From NCBI GenBank assembly GCA_009993045.1, contig JAACUG010000087.1, forward strand, positions 1-58,143: a stretch of 58,143 nt of DNA, written 5' to 3'. Position 1 is the stretch's first letter, and every line of letters begins with the position of its first letter. Under the pieces are notes generated by a model that was given only the letters and a program-made list of their open reading frames with translations, was not told where the DNA came from and ran no database searches. The translations under genes were made by a program, and so were the position numbers. This DNA is from Cyanobacteria bacterium CG_2015-22_32_23. Lineage in GTDB: Bacteria; Cyanobacteriota; Cyanobacteriia; Cyanobacteriales; Cyanobacteriaceae. Shown here piece after piece: positions 47,067 to 56,271 of the stretch.

Positions 47067-50021
47067 ATGAAAGTTTTAATCGCTGAATTCGACTTATTCT
47101 CTAAAATTGGCGGAGGGCAAACATTTTATCGCCGTCTTATTGAAACAAATTTTGATATAGAATTTTACTATTTAACAGTGGAGGAAAAAGTTAACAATTT
47201 TAGGGCGAAAAACGCTAGAATTATACCTTATAAGCAACAATATATTAAGTCAGATTTAAAAGATTTATCTACTAAGTTATCCCTAGAAAAAATTTATCGC
47301 CCTTTTTTAATTGCTAGTAATATTAGTTATTCGGTAAAAGGGTTAAATTTTGATATAATTGACTATCCTGATTATGAGCAATATGGACTTTTTTTAGCCT
47401 CTGCTTTGAGTTATCATCAAGTAAAATTCCAAAAAATTGTTATTTCTCTTCATGGTATTGTTTCTCAAAGTTTACATCATGATTGGGTGATAAATAGAGA
47501 CTATATTAATAATTTAGAATTTGTTGAAAATTTACAATACAAAATAGCTGATATTCGTTATGGTATTAGTAAAAATTATTTAGAATGGTGGCAAAAAAAA
47601 GATAATTTTTCTAATTATTATTACCATCCTTTACATTTTCTTAATTTAACTCCCACAGTAAATTATCAACCATCAACAGGAAAACCAATTTTAAATTTTA
47701 TTGGTAGAAAAGAGAAAGGAAAAGGAGTCGATATTTTTGTTAACTTAGTCAAGTTTTTACCAAAAAATCTCTATAGTCAAGCTAATATTATTGGCAGTAA
47801 TCCTCAAACCTTAGATGGAAAAACAGGAGAATTTTATTTACAACAAATGTTAGCCTTCCATTTTCGTCAAATAAATATATTACCATCTGTGTCTCGCTAC
47901 GCATTACAAGAAAAATTTGCACTTAATTCTATAACTTTTTTACCTTCTCGATTTGATACTTTAAATTTAGTCGCTTTAGAGTCATTATTTGCTGGTTGTC
48001 CCACTATAATTAGTAAAAAAGCAGGAGTTTGTCGTTTTTTAGAAGATAATTTTCCTGAGATACCTTTTATTAAACTCGATGTCGATAACTTTTATGCTTC
48101 CTTACCTAAAATTATTAAACTTTTAAGTAATTATCATAACTATCGTCTTGATTTAGAGGAAAAAATTATGTCTTTTTCTCCTCATCTTAACAAAGAAGAA
48201 TTAACATTAACTGATATTTATAAACAACAGAATCATTTTGAATTAGAAACCAGAGAAAAAATTAATCAATGGTATGAAGAATTAATTAATCATTGTCAAA
48301 TAAAGCAATATTGGGGAAAACAACAACTTATCTATCTAACAAAAAAAATAGCCACTCCTTTGCTTAATCAAGGAAAAAATCAATTAGAAGAAGTGAAAGG
48401 TAAACTTTATCAGCAAAAAAATATTGTTACTAATCAATTAATAAAAAGTATCTTTTTTCCTTCCGAATATGAAAGAGTTTTTCAACTACCAGAAACCTCA
48501 GCTAATGAAATTGACAAGAAAATTAATCAACTAAAAAATTTAAGTCATCCTCTTAAATTATCAGCAGAAGAAAAAATTAATAAACTTAAAACTGGTTATT
48601 ATATAAATCGTCTAAAAATTTGGCAACAAATCTCAAGATTAGAAAAAATTAGAGGAAATTATTTATTATCGGCTACTTATGAAATCAGAATTATTCGCCT
48701 TCTTAATCAAGATAAATTTCAACAACTCGAAAATATCTCAAAGACTCTCATTAATCATAATTTTGTTGAAGAATCTTCACTTTTAAACTTACTTTATTCT
48801 CCTGCTAAAAATTCTTCTGAATTAACTTATGAATACTTATCAAATAACTATCAAAATCTGCTTAACTATCAGGAAAAATCCTACGAATTTATTAAAGATT
48901 ATCGTCACAAAAAAAATTATCGAGTTTCTGTGATCATTTCGTTATATAATGCGGAAAGTAAACTAGGCTATTTTTTGTCAATTTTAGCTCAACAAACAAT
49001 CTTCCAAAAACAAGAAGCTGAAATCATCTTAATCGATAGTGGTTCACCCCAACAAGAATACCAAGTTTTTCAACAACTTTTACCCACTTTAAATTTACCG
49101 ATAGTTTACGCTAGAAGTGAGCAAAGAGAAACTATCCAAAGTGCATGGAATCGAGGAATTTTACTGTCACAATCTCCTTATCTCACTTTTTTAGGGGTAG
49201 ATGAAATGATAACCGCCGATGGTTTAGAAACTTTAGCAGATAAACTTGATCAAAATCATAACTTAGATTGGGTTATTGGTCATAGTTTGGTGACGGAAGT
49301 TGACAACAAAGGTAACTGGCAAGAAGATGTTATGACTTATAACCGCCGTAATTTTAGTCAAGATTTGGTTTACCTTGACACCTGTTACTTAACCTATGTT
49401 GGTGGTTTATATCGCCGTGACTTGCATCAGCGTTTTGGGTTTTATGATGAGACTTTTCGAGGCGCTGGAGATACAGAGTTTAAAAATAGAGTATTACCTC
49501 ATATTAACTGTGAATTAGTGGAAAATGTCTTAGGAATTTTTTGGAATTACCCCGATAATCGTACTACTCAAAGCCCACTAGCTGAAATTGAAGATATAAA
49601 AGCATGGTATCTTTATCGCAGTTTAGGAGGAATAAAATACGCTTTTGAAAATCAAGATATTTCAAGGGTAGAAAAATTATTACTATACTGCCTAAATTAT
49701 CGTAAAACTTTTTTAAATAATAACAGTACTGACTTTGATTTCGCTTATCAACTCATCTTATTTTTAGAAAAAAATTCTCCTCAATCTCCTTATCTGCTAT
49801 TTGGTGAGGGAGTTAAAAAAATTCGTGAAAGTTATCAAAAACTAGAATATATTGAAGATAAATACTCTCTTTTCTGGCAGTTATTCCAAACTCAAAAATT
49901 AACAAAACAAATCAGTAATTCTCATGAAAAAATTGCCCAAAATTTAGGTATAAATCAGTTTAAATCAGACTATCAAATTTTCAACGATAATCGTTATCAA
50001 CAACATTCACTTTTATTTTAA
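47067..50021 (+). CDS. Two-domain glycosyltransferase (GT4 + GT2)
   Basis: This 984-residue protein has a GT-B domain of the GT4 type in its N-terminal part (about 1-375; IGRKEKGKGVDIFVNL, FLPSRFDTLNLVALESLFAG). A long helical linker of about 240 residues follows, then a GT-A domain of the GT2 type (about 618-860; VSVIISLYNAESKLGYFLS, FLGVDEMIT). The last 120 residues are helical. It should add two sugars in a row to one acceptor, perhaps a polysaccharide or glycolipid. It lies alone, 33 kb from the EPS cluster. A terminator-like palindrome follows. Confidence 0.85.
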   Translation: MKVLIAEFDLFSKIGGGQTFYRRLIETNFDIEFYYLTVEEKVNNFRAKNARIIPYKQQYIKSDLKDLSTKLSLEKIYRPFLIASNISYSVKGLNFDIIDYPDYEQYGLFLASALSYHQVKFQKIVISLHGIVSQSLHHDWVINRDYINNLEFVENLQYKIADIRYGISKNYLEWWQKKDNFSNYYYHPLHFLNLTPTVNYQPSTGKPILNFIGRKEKGKGVDIFVNLVKFLPKNLYSQANIIGSNPQTLDGKTGEFYLQQMLAFHFRQINILPSVSRYALQEKFALNSITFLPSRFDTLNLVALESLFAGCPTIISKKAGVCRFLEDNFPEIPFIKLDVDNFYASLPKIIKLLSNYHNYRLDLEEKIMSFSPHLNKEELTLTDIYKQQNHFELETREKINQWYEELINHCQIKQYWGKQQLIYLTKKIATPLLNQGKNQLEEVKGKLYQQKNIVTNQLIKSIFFPSEYERVFQLPETSANEIDKKINQLKNLSHPLKLSAEEKINKLKTGYYINRLKIWQQISRLEKIRGNYLLSATYEIRIIRLLNQDKFQQLENISKTLINHNFVEESSLLNLLYSPAKNSSELTYEYLSNNYQNLLNYQEKSYEFIKDYRHKKNYRVSVIISLYNAESKLGYFLSILAQQTIFQKQEAEIILIDSGSPQQEYQVFQQLLPTLNLPIVYARSEQRETIQSAWNRGILLSQSPYLTFLGVDEMITADGLETLADKLDQNHNLDWVIGHSLVTEVDNKGNWQEDVMTYNRRNFSQDLVYLDTCYLTYVGGLYRRDLHQRFGFYDETFRGAGDTEFKNRVLPHINCELVENVLGIFWNYPDNRTTQSPLAEIEDIKAWYLYRSLGGIKYAFENQDISRVEKLLLYCLNYRKTFLNNNSTDFDFAYQLILFLEKNSPQSPYLLFGEGVKKIRESYQKLEYIEDKYSLFWQLFQTQKLTKQISNSHEKIAQNLGINQFKSDYQIFNDNRYQQHSLLF

Positions 50022-50038
50022 CCATAGACACAAAAAAA

Positions 50039-50055
50039 GGGTTAATTATTAACCC
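50039..50055 (-). terminator. Palindromic terminator between convergent genes
   Basis: GGGTTA-ATTAT-TAACCC is a perfect stem; on the minus strand it is followed by seven T, giving a classic Rho-independent terminator for 50076-50582. The plus-strand gene ending at 50021 may also use it. Confidence 0.75.
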
Positions 50056-50075
50056 CTAGCATCAAATTAAATTTA

Positions 50076-50582
50076 TTATTTATATTGATAACTCCAACGC
50101 AACAAAGTAATTGCTAAACCATACTTTAAAGTTTCTAAAATCCAGTAACCTTTATGCCATGAAATCATTGCTGACGGCATTGTTTCAACAGTATTAAATT
50201 GATTTAAACATAATCCCCATGCACTTAAATGGGGAATAAATAGATAAGTATAGGCTAAAGCTATTAAGAATAATAAACTAGAAAAAATCACAAATAAAGA
50301 CTGTTTTTTTACGTCATAATTATGATTAAAAGAAAATACAAACGCACAAGTTAAAACTAAAGATGCGCAAATTAATTCAATGCGATTAAACGCACCAAAA
50401 ATAACAAATCCAGCACTAGCAAAACCACTTTCTGTCATCATTCCCGTAGCTGAAAAGGCTGGAATTAAGACAAAATCTAATAATAAACTGCCACTAACCC
50501 AAAATCCTAATGCAAATAATATAATAGCAGACCAATTAATGTCTTTTTGTTCTTTATCATCGAAACGTGAAATAGTATTCAT
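50076..50582 (-). CDS. DUF4149-like four-helix membrane protein
   Basis: This 168-residue protein has about four membrane segments (about 17-38, 58-80, 92-114 and 145-163). Its pattern LGFWVSGSLLLDFVLIPAF, FGAFNRIEL and SWHKGYWILETLKYG resembles small cyanobacterial DUF4149-type proteins, from memory. The function of the family is unknown. It follows ado on the minus strand after a 322-bp gap and ends at a good terminator, so it is probably its own unit. Confidence 0.7.
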   Translation of the reverse strand: MNTISRFDDKEQKDINWSAIILFALGFWVSGSLLLDFVLIPAFSATGMMTESGFASAGFVIFGAFNRIELICASLVLTCAFVFSFNHNYDVKKQSLFVIFSSLLFLIALAYTYLFIPHLSAWGLCLNQFNTVETMPSAMISWHKGYWILETLKYGLAITLLRWSYQYK

Positions 50583-50904
50583 AATATCAGTACCTCTTAA
50601 TACCCATACTATTTACCATAACTTACTATTTTCTCTTTTTCTGTTAAGTATTTTTAAGGTTTTTTGTTAAGTTAAATTAAGAGATAAAGTTAAGCATTTA
50701 TACTTATATTTTCAACATTTGATCCGATTATTTACTATCTTTTTATTCTATGAAAAATAATTTTTATGAAGGGAAATATTATGATGTGTTTTTATCAGTA
50801 AAATAAAACAACCCTTAATTATTTTAAGCTCAAATTAACACTTTTTTACTATTACTTATTACTTATTACTTATTAGTGACTTAGGGTACTATGCCTTTAT
50901 TGAT
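50583..50904. other. 322-bp gap without a gene between the DUF4149-like gene and ado
   Basis: The stretch is AT-rich. It contains the ATTACTT heptamer repeat at 50851-50871 and presumably the promoter of the DUF4149-like gene. No coding frame or RNA gene is seen, and no aar (acyl-ACP reductase) fragment is present. Confidence 0.7.
50851..50871 (+). repeat. Tandem heptamer ATTACTT x3
   Basis: Three perfect 7-bp units lie end to end 34 bp downstream of the ado stop codon, with a degenerate unit on each side. This is the kind of short tandem heptamer known from cyanobacterial intergenic DNA. Confidence 0.75.
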
Positions 50905-51600
50905 TTATACGCCTCTTAAACCATAAGAAGACATTTTCATAATATCCCGAGTAGAAAAACCGATATTAGCTAAGGCTTCTCCATAACTAATCATAAAATC
51001 TTCTACTAACTCTTCTTTAGGCATACCTAATTCCTTAGCATCTTTCTCTACTTCGTTAAGCATTTTCCAGATAATAGGTAAATTTTCAGCGTTAGCTACT
51101 TGTAATTCTTCCTTAGATTCTTCAAAATGTCCTTTTAACCATTCTTCACCATAGTTAAGGTGTAAATATTCGTCTTTAACTACTCCTTCAGTAATTTTAC
51201 GAGCAAAAGGATCAGCAACGGGAATATAAATGTTATAAGCAGCAATAGCAAAGGCTTCAATGATTAAAGATTGAATTAATAAACAAGTAACAAGTTTACC
51301 TTCGGCTTTGGCTTTTTGGAAATTTCCATGTAATTGAGCAAAATATTTTTTAGCAAACTCCATATCGGGAGTCACACTCAAATTTTTGCCGCAAGATTCA
51401 AAACCTTTTTTATGGCGAAATTCCATTTTAGCAAGACGAATTAATTCCTCTTTATCGGAGGGAATCATTTCGGCAATGTCGATATAATTATCATAGGCTT
51501 CTTGTTCTCCTTCAATGACAATAGCATTAATACGACTATAAGCATCTTTATAGATGTCACTGTTGAAGTCAAGGGTAGGTAATTCGGCAACGATAGTCAT
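50905..51600 (-). CDS. ado: Aldehyde-deformylating oxygenase (alkane synthesis)
   Basis: This 231-residue di-iron protein converts fatty aldehydes to alkanes plus formate. All metal ligands are present with the numbering of the Synechococcus elongatus enzyme: Glu32, Glu60, His63, Glu115, Glu144 and His147. The ATG at 51600 is chosen because AGGAGA lies 10 bp upstream and the length equals the family; a longer frame adds 26 unrelated residues. Its usual partner aar (acyl-ACP reductase), normally adjacent, is absent on both sides, so the pair is split in this genome or aar is elsewhere. Confidence 0.97.
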   Translation of the reverse strand: MTIVAELPTLDFNSDIYKDAYSRINAIVIEGEQEAYDNYIDIAEMIPSDKEELIRLAKMEFRHKKGFESCGKNLSVTPDMEFAKKYFAQLHGNFQKAKAEGKLVTCLLIQSLIIEAFAIAAYNIYIPVADPFARKITEGVVKDEYLHLNYGEEWLKGHFEESKEELQVANAENLPIIWKMLNEVEKDAKELGMPKEELVEDFMISYGEALANIGFSTRDIMKMSSYGLRGV

Positions 51601-51800
51601 AAATTTAAAATCTCCTGTTTCGTTTACTTGAGTAAATCTGAACTTCACGACTTCAAAGGTCGTATTTGATAAGAACAAGATGATGACTCATTTTATTATC
51701 ATTGTTAACTATCTTATCGGTTTTTCTCTCACAATGAATAGTTAATTTGATTACTTTTACTGATATTTTCTGCAAATCTGATAATCAAACCACCGAGAAA

Positions 51801-52268
51801 CTAATTTTTCATAATTACCTGTAATCTTTGTTTCACTTCATTATTTTGTCTAACTTGTTGATGAATTTGATTAAATTGATTAATGGTTAAACCATGTTTT
51901 TTGACGATGCCTTCTGATTGTTGACAATAATTTACGGCTAAACTACGAGCATTTTCAGGTAATTGGTTAAAACTTTCTTCTTGGTAACAATTAAGGGTAT
52001 TGGGTTTTGATTTACCTAAGATATTTTCAATATTATCAAAAGTAGTTTTGCGTAAACTTTCAATTTCCATAGCTGCATCAGCATATTTTTTTAATGTCGC
52101 ATCCGTAGGAGTTTGTGCATTAACCTGATTACTGATACTGATAGTTTTAGCGGTGAAATTTATTTCGGGGGTGATTCCTGTCGTTAAAGCAGTAATAGCC
52201 AGACTAAAAATAATCAGTATTTGATAACTTGTTTTGTGAAGGTGAAAACGATAATGATTAGTGAACAT
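51801..52268 (-). CDS. DUF4168 secreted protein
   Basis: This 155-residue protein has an N-terminal hydrophobic signal (about residues 15-32) and then the DUF4168 helical domain (about 57-150: LKKYADAAMEIESLRK and HGLTINQFNQIHQQVRQNNEVKQRL). A pair of cysteines (Cys99 and Cys119 region) may form a disulfide outside the cytoplasm. The domain is common in cyanobacteria and Proteobacteria and has no known role. It is on the same strand as ado and 200 bp upstream of it; a shared transcript is unlikely. Confidence 0.85.
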   Translation of the reverse strand: MFTNHYRFHLHKTSYQILIIFSLAITALTTGITPEINFTAKTISISNQVNAQTPTDATLKKYADAAMEIESLRKTTFDNIENILGKSKPNTLNCYQEESFNQLPENARSLAVNYCQQSEGIVKKHGLTINQFNQIHQQVRQNNEVKQRLQVIMKN

Positions 52269-52327
52269 ATTTTAATAATAAATAACAATAAGTACCTATA
52301 ATTTAGTATGAAGTAATTTGGGGTTAA

Positions 52328-53698
52328 TTAGTTCCCATATTTAGAAGTAATTAAAGAAGTTAAAGCACTAGCAAATACTGCTAATAAAGCTAAAATAATT
52401 AAAACTATTCGTAAACCGAAATAAGTTTCAGCCACCCCAGCTAAAGCTAACGGTAGAGATAAAGCAATATTAACCGCATTATTCTGTAAGCCAAACACTT
52501 TTCCCCGCATTTGAGGAGGAGTTTCTGCTTGAATGGTAGTTTGCATTGGTACACCCACAAAAGCGGCAAAAATACCTAAAATGATGGTCATGGTTAAAGC
52601 TAAAATTAGATTATTAGTTGCCACCGATAAACCGCTTAAAGCACCAGCCATGCCCATTGAACCCCAAAAACTAAGTTTAGCATGGGCGGTTATTTTTCCT
52701 TGATGAGTTACAATAGTAGCACCAATAGCAATACCTAACCCCGTAGCGGCGAGAAGATAACCAAATTGAGAGGCTTCCATTCCTGGAATGGTTTCCGCTA
52801 AACGAACTGCTAATACGGCTAAAGCGGCAAAAATAGAGAACAAGATTACTAGCTGAAATAAGGCGTTGCGTACTCGATGATTTTCGTTTAGGTATCTTAA
52901 TCCTTCTTTTATATCTTCAAAAGGATGATTTTCTTTAGTTTGTTTCTGTCGATTTTTTTCTTGAGTATTTAAGATAATTAAAATTAAACCAGCTAAACCA
53001 TAAGAAACACCAACTAACAATTCTTGTCCATAATTAAAAGAAACAATTTTACCCCACTTACCAACTAATACTAATAAAGGATCTCCGATAGCAAAACCAA
53101 TAATTAACATTGCCATCATCGTGGTTGTATAAACAGAATTAGCTGCTAATAAATCTTTTTTCTTAACAATTAAAGGTATGGTAGCTTGTTCTGCTGGAGC
53201 AAAAAATTGTGTTAAAGTTGATACTAAAAAAGTTATTAATAATAATAACCAAAATGCCCTCGGAAGTGTAAAAAAACCTTTTTCAATGTTATTTATAGAT
53301 AAACAAAAAGGAATCATTAAAACCAGTATTCCCCTCAATAAATTAGACACTACTAAAACAACTTTTTTTGACCAACGATCTACATATACCCCCGCCAATG
53401 AACCAAATAATACCGCAGGGATAGTAAAAGCAATCATCACTAAAGAAACCCAACCGCTAATACTTTCTCCTGAAGCCTGAAAATTACTACTAATAATAGC
53501 AATAATTAAAACTAGATAAATTTTGTCTGCTAATTGAGAAAAAACTTGTCCTAACCAAAGTATCAAAAAACTTGTATTTTGCAATACATTCATAAATCCT
53601 GTACTAGATTCTTCTTGATTAATAGATGATTGTATCTCCTTAAAATTGAGAGCTTCTAGGGAAGATTTTTCTTCTTTTTCCGTTTCAGAAACTTGCAT
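52328..53698 (-). CDS. MFS transporter
   Basis: This 456-residue membrane protein has about 12 hydrophobic segments and the MFS loop motif VYVDRWSKKVVLVVSNLLRG (about 105-124) between helices 2 and 3. It belongs to the drug/exporter-like branch with MFS_3-type sequences (GVPMQTTIQAETPPQMRGKVFG near 390). It may export small molecules; the substrate is unknown. The first 30 residues are a soluble acidic extension. It lies 59 bp upstream of the DUF4168 gene, so cotranscription is possible. Confidence 0.87.
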   Translation of the reverse strand: MQVSETEKEEKSSLEALNFKEIQSSINQEESSTGFMNVLQNTSFLILWLGQVFSQLADKIYLVLIIAIISSNFQASGESISGWVSLVMIAFTIPAVLFGSLAGVYVDRWSKKVVLVVSNLLRGILVLMIPFCLSINNIEKGFFTLPRAFWLLLLITFLVSTLTQFFAPAEQATIPLIVKKKDLLAANSVYTTTMMAMLIIGFAIGDPLLVLVGKWGKIVSFNYGQELLVGVSYGLAGLILIILNTQEKNRQKQTKENHPFEDIKEGLRYLNENHRVRNALFQLVILFSIFAALAVLAVRLAETIPGMEASQFGYLLAATGLGIAIGATIVTHQGKITAHAKLSFWGSMGMAGALSGLSVATNNLILALTMTIILGIFAAFVGVPMQTTIQAETPPQMRGKVFGLQNNAVNIALSLPLALAGVAETYFGLRIVLIILALLAVFASALTSLITSKYGN

Positions 53699-53929
53699 TT
53701 TGATTTAATTTTTATTATTCATAATAGATTAAGTAAGGGTTTAAAATTTTTCCTAATAATCTCTAAAGATACTTAATTTTTTATTGATAATTATTTATTT
53801 ATTAACTATTTTTATAGATATTAATCTTATTTTAAAAGGCTTTTAAGCCATAGATTTTTTTTATTTATGGTACTGTAAAAGTAGTTTTTATATTTTTATG
53901 ATCCCTTAAAATATCATAGGTTATTTGGG

Positions 53930-54736
53930 TTAAAATGCAATTAAAATATCTGTAATAATCTCTGCTGATTTTAGCGCATGACCTAAATAAAACTCAATAT
54001 AATCTTTTAGTATTCTTTCTACTCGAATCCAACTATTTTCAATCACAGAATCAGAATACATATGAGGGATTATTTCATGAATAGGTAATAAATTTTTACT
54101 GCCTAAACTTTGTAATAAGGCTAATTCTACCGCATTAAGTTGATTTTTAATGATAATAGGGTTTAACTCACTATTAATCGTTATTAAACCGCCATTTTTA
54201 AAACTAAATCCCACTTTCCAGCTTTTTTGCTCAAAGTTTGGTACAATATTTTGTTGAGTCTCAACACAAGCATAAACCTCTGGTGCAATTCCTATTACTG
54301 CTAAAAAATGAAATACCGCTTGAGCTATATACGGGAATAGACTATCTTTCACGGATAATTGTTCAATACGTCGCAAATGTTCATTAAATAATGCGTATAA
54401 TTCTCTCTGTGGTTGTTGAGTCATAGCTAAATTGACAATTAATTCCGCTAAATATTGACTAACACTTATTTTCTCGATAGTTTGTCTTAGTTTTGAATAG
54501 GATTCTTGAGTTTCAATTTCTCTGATACGATCAAGATTACGCCCTTTCGTTACTAAAAAGTTATTAACTACAAATAATTCTGTTTTACCTCTTAATTTCG
54601 ATTGATGTTTTTTTGCATTGGGAGCGATGGCACGAATTAAACCATATTCAGGAGAAAGAAATGTGATTAAAAGATCATTCTCCGCAAAACCTTGTTTTTT
54701 AACAATAATTCCCGTTGTTTGATAAGTAGATGTCAT
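53930..54736 (-). CDS. recO: DNA repair protein RecO
   Basis: This 268-residue protein assists RecF-pathway repair by loading RecA onto SSB-coated DNA. An N-terminal OB fold (1-about 80; TTGIIVKKQGFAENDLLITFLSPEYG) and a helical C-terminal part are seen. Most RecO proteins have a zinc-binding cysteine cluster in the C-terminal domain; here only Cys165 is obvious, so the cluster seems lost. It follows deoC by 21 bp on the same strand and is probably cotranscribed with it. Confidence 0.92.
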   Translation of the reverse strand: MTSTYQTTGIIVKKQGFAENDLLITFLSPEYGLIRAIAPNAKKHQSKLRGKTELFVVNNFLVTKGRNLDRIREIETQESYSKLRQTIEKISVSQYLAELIVNLAMTQQPQRELYALFNEHLRRIEQLSVKDSLFPYIAQAVFHFLAVIGIAPEVYACVETQQNIVPNFEQKSWKVGFSFKNGGLITINSELNPIIIKNQLNAVELALLQSLGSKNLLPIHEIIPHMYSDSVIENSWIRVERILKDYIEFYLGHALKSAEIITDILIAF

Positions 54737-54757
54737 AGAATAACTCAGTAGGCAAAA

Positions 54758-55429
54758 TTATTCATAACTTTTTTGTTGTTTAATTAACTCTAAGCCTTGA
54801 GATGTACCCAATCTAGTCGCTCCAGCATTAATTAAGGCGATAGCCGTAGGTAAATCACGAATACCACCAGAGGCTTTAATTTGGATTTTTCCTTTGGTAA
54901 TATCATGTAATAGTTTCACATCTTCTACTGTTGCACCACCAAACCAACCAGTACTTGTTTTCAAAAAAGCTACTCCTGCATCCAGACAAATTTCGGCGGC
55001 AATTCTTTTTTCCGTATCCGTTAAACGAGTGGTTTCTAAAATAGCCTTAACCACTAATCCTGTTTCATCACAAATCGAAGCTATTTCCTGATAAACTTTT
55101 TCAGATTTACCTTCTTTTAACCATCCTAAGTTTATCACTACATCTAACTCTACCGCTCCATTTTCTTTTGCTTCTTGAGCTTCATATAATTTACAAGCTG
55201 TAGTTGTCGCCCCTGTAGGAAAACCTATAACTGTAACCACATTTGTTTTATGATTATAAAGTAATTCTGCGGCAGCTTTAACATGACTCGGATAAACACA
55301 CACCCCCGGAAAATTATATTGAATGGCTTGATGACAACATTCTTCTACTTCTTTTGTGGTTGCGGTAGGATTAAGCAATGAATGATCTATATAATGAGTT
55401 ATATCAATATCGGTAGCTGAAATTGTCAT
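54758..55429 (-). CDS. deoC: Deoxyribose-phosphate aldolase
   Basis: This 223-residue class I aldolase splits 2-deoxyribose 5-phosphate into glyceraldehyde 3-phosphate and acetaldehyde. The Schiff-base lysine lies in [10 protein letters not shown] (about residue 156) and a second lysine in [12 protein letters not shown] (about 185). [14 protein letters not shown] is a third family motif. Length matches the short bacterial form. It is 17 bp downstream of the DUF2973 gene and 21 bp upstream of recO, so deoC-recO probably share an mRNA. Confidence 0.95.
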   Translation of the reverse strand: MTISATDIDITHYIDHSLLNPTATTKEVEECCHQAIQYNFPGVCVYPSHVKAAAELLYNHKTNVVTVIGFPTGATTTACKLYEAQEAKENGAVELDVVINLGWLKEGKSEKVYQEIASICDETGLVVKAILETTRLTDTEKRIAAEICLDAGVAFLKTSTGWFGGATVEDVKLLHDITKGKIQIKASGGIRDLPTAIALINAGATRLGTSQGLELIKQQKSYE

Positions 55430-55446
55430 TTTTTGATAATAAATAT

Positions 55447-55767
55447 TTAAGCCTCTTCTTCTGTTTGTCTAGTTTGACTAGGGGAAGATTCATATATAGA
55501 ATCTAATCTTTGACGTGCATCTTCTACGGACACAGAACGAATTACCAGTAAAGGTTCATTAATGGGCTTACCTTGAGAATCGAATAATTCTGGGTGAGTA
55601 GGTTGATAAGTTGCTCTATAAGATGTTCTTGAGTTACTACCTCTAGGCGTATCTGTCCATGAACCACGTTGAGTTTCACCACTAATGGTAATTAAACTAC
55701 GAATTAAATTACTAATGGCAAAAAAGGCGATAACGGTAAAAGCTAAAATATAAACTAAATGTAACAT
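55447..55767 (-). CDS. DUF2973 membrane protein
   Basis: From the ATG at 55767 the product has 106 residues, with one N-terminal membrane helix (about 4-26; [17 protein letters not shown]) and a soluble tail. AGGGAG lies 7 bp upstream of this start, whereas a longer frame would overlap the preceding gene and is rejected. MLHLxYI is the usual start of DUF2973 proteins, which are restricted to cyanobacteria, as I recall. It follows the DUF2605 gene, a common neighbour pair. The function is unknown. Confidence 0.8.
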   Translation of the reverse strand: MLHLVYILAFTVIAFFAISNLIRSLITISGETQRGSWTDTPRGSNSRTSYRATYQPTHPELFDSQGKPINEPLLVIRSVSVEDARQRLDSIYESSPSQTRQTEEEA

Positions 55768-55841
55768 TGAAAAGCTCCCTAGAAATAAAAGATAAATAAA
55801 ATTACAAAAACAAAATATTATTAAATAGACTTGTTTAACTA

Positions 55842-56174
55842 TTAACTTTCTGTGGTTAACTGTGTCTTTTCCAAACGCCATTTTCGGGCAATTTGCCAAC
55901 ATTCCGACACTAATTGATGCCAAGAGAATAGTATTTTCGTCTCCACTCCCACTTGAGAATCAGTAATTTTAAACAGCATAATGCTAGTTTTTACTTCCTC
56001 TTGAGCGTTTTTTATTCTCTGTAATAAGTTTTCTTGCTCATCCACCGACAAAAATCCCATTTTTTGAGATTCTAATAACGATGAAGATCGAGAAAACCAG
56101 TAGTCAAAGTCTTCTAATAAAGGTGTCAATACTTTTTTTAAAATTTCTTTTTCTGTGGATTCAGAAGGATTCAT
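55842..56174 (-). CDS. DUF2605 protein
   Basis: This 110-residue acidic, helical protein has the DUF2605 pattern: LTPLLEDFDYWFSRSSSLLE, LSVDEQENLLQRI and a conserved WHQLVSECWQIARKWR near the C-terminus. The family occurs in cyanobacteria and has no known role; its pairing with DUF2973 suggests they work together. It starts the minus-strand run DUF2605-DUF2973-deoC-recO. It is divergent from the DUF790 gene, 97 bp away. Confidence 0.85.
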   Translation of the reverse strand: MNPSESTEKEILKKVLTPLLEDFDYWFSRSSSLLESQKMGFLSVDEQENLLQRIKNAQEEVKTSIMLFKITDSQVGVETKILFSWHQLVSECWQIARKWRLEKTQLTTES

Positions 56175-56271
56175 TTTGATAATTATTGATTTATTTATTT
56201 TACTATTCTAGTTGTTATCTTAACTAACTTTACAATAATTTACATTATTCTCATTTATTTTTTATCACATC

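Noticed and set aside
50851-50871. Considered as a CRISPR remnant
   Set aside because: Units are 7 bp with no spacers between them; it is a simple tandem heptamer.
50905-51678. Longer form of the oxygenase gene starting at 51678
   Set aside because: The extra 26 residues match nothing in the family; the ATG at 51600 has a good ribosome-binding site and gives exact ligand numbering.
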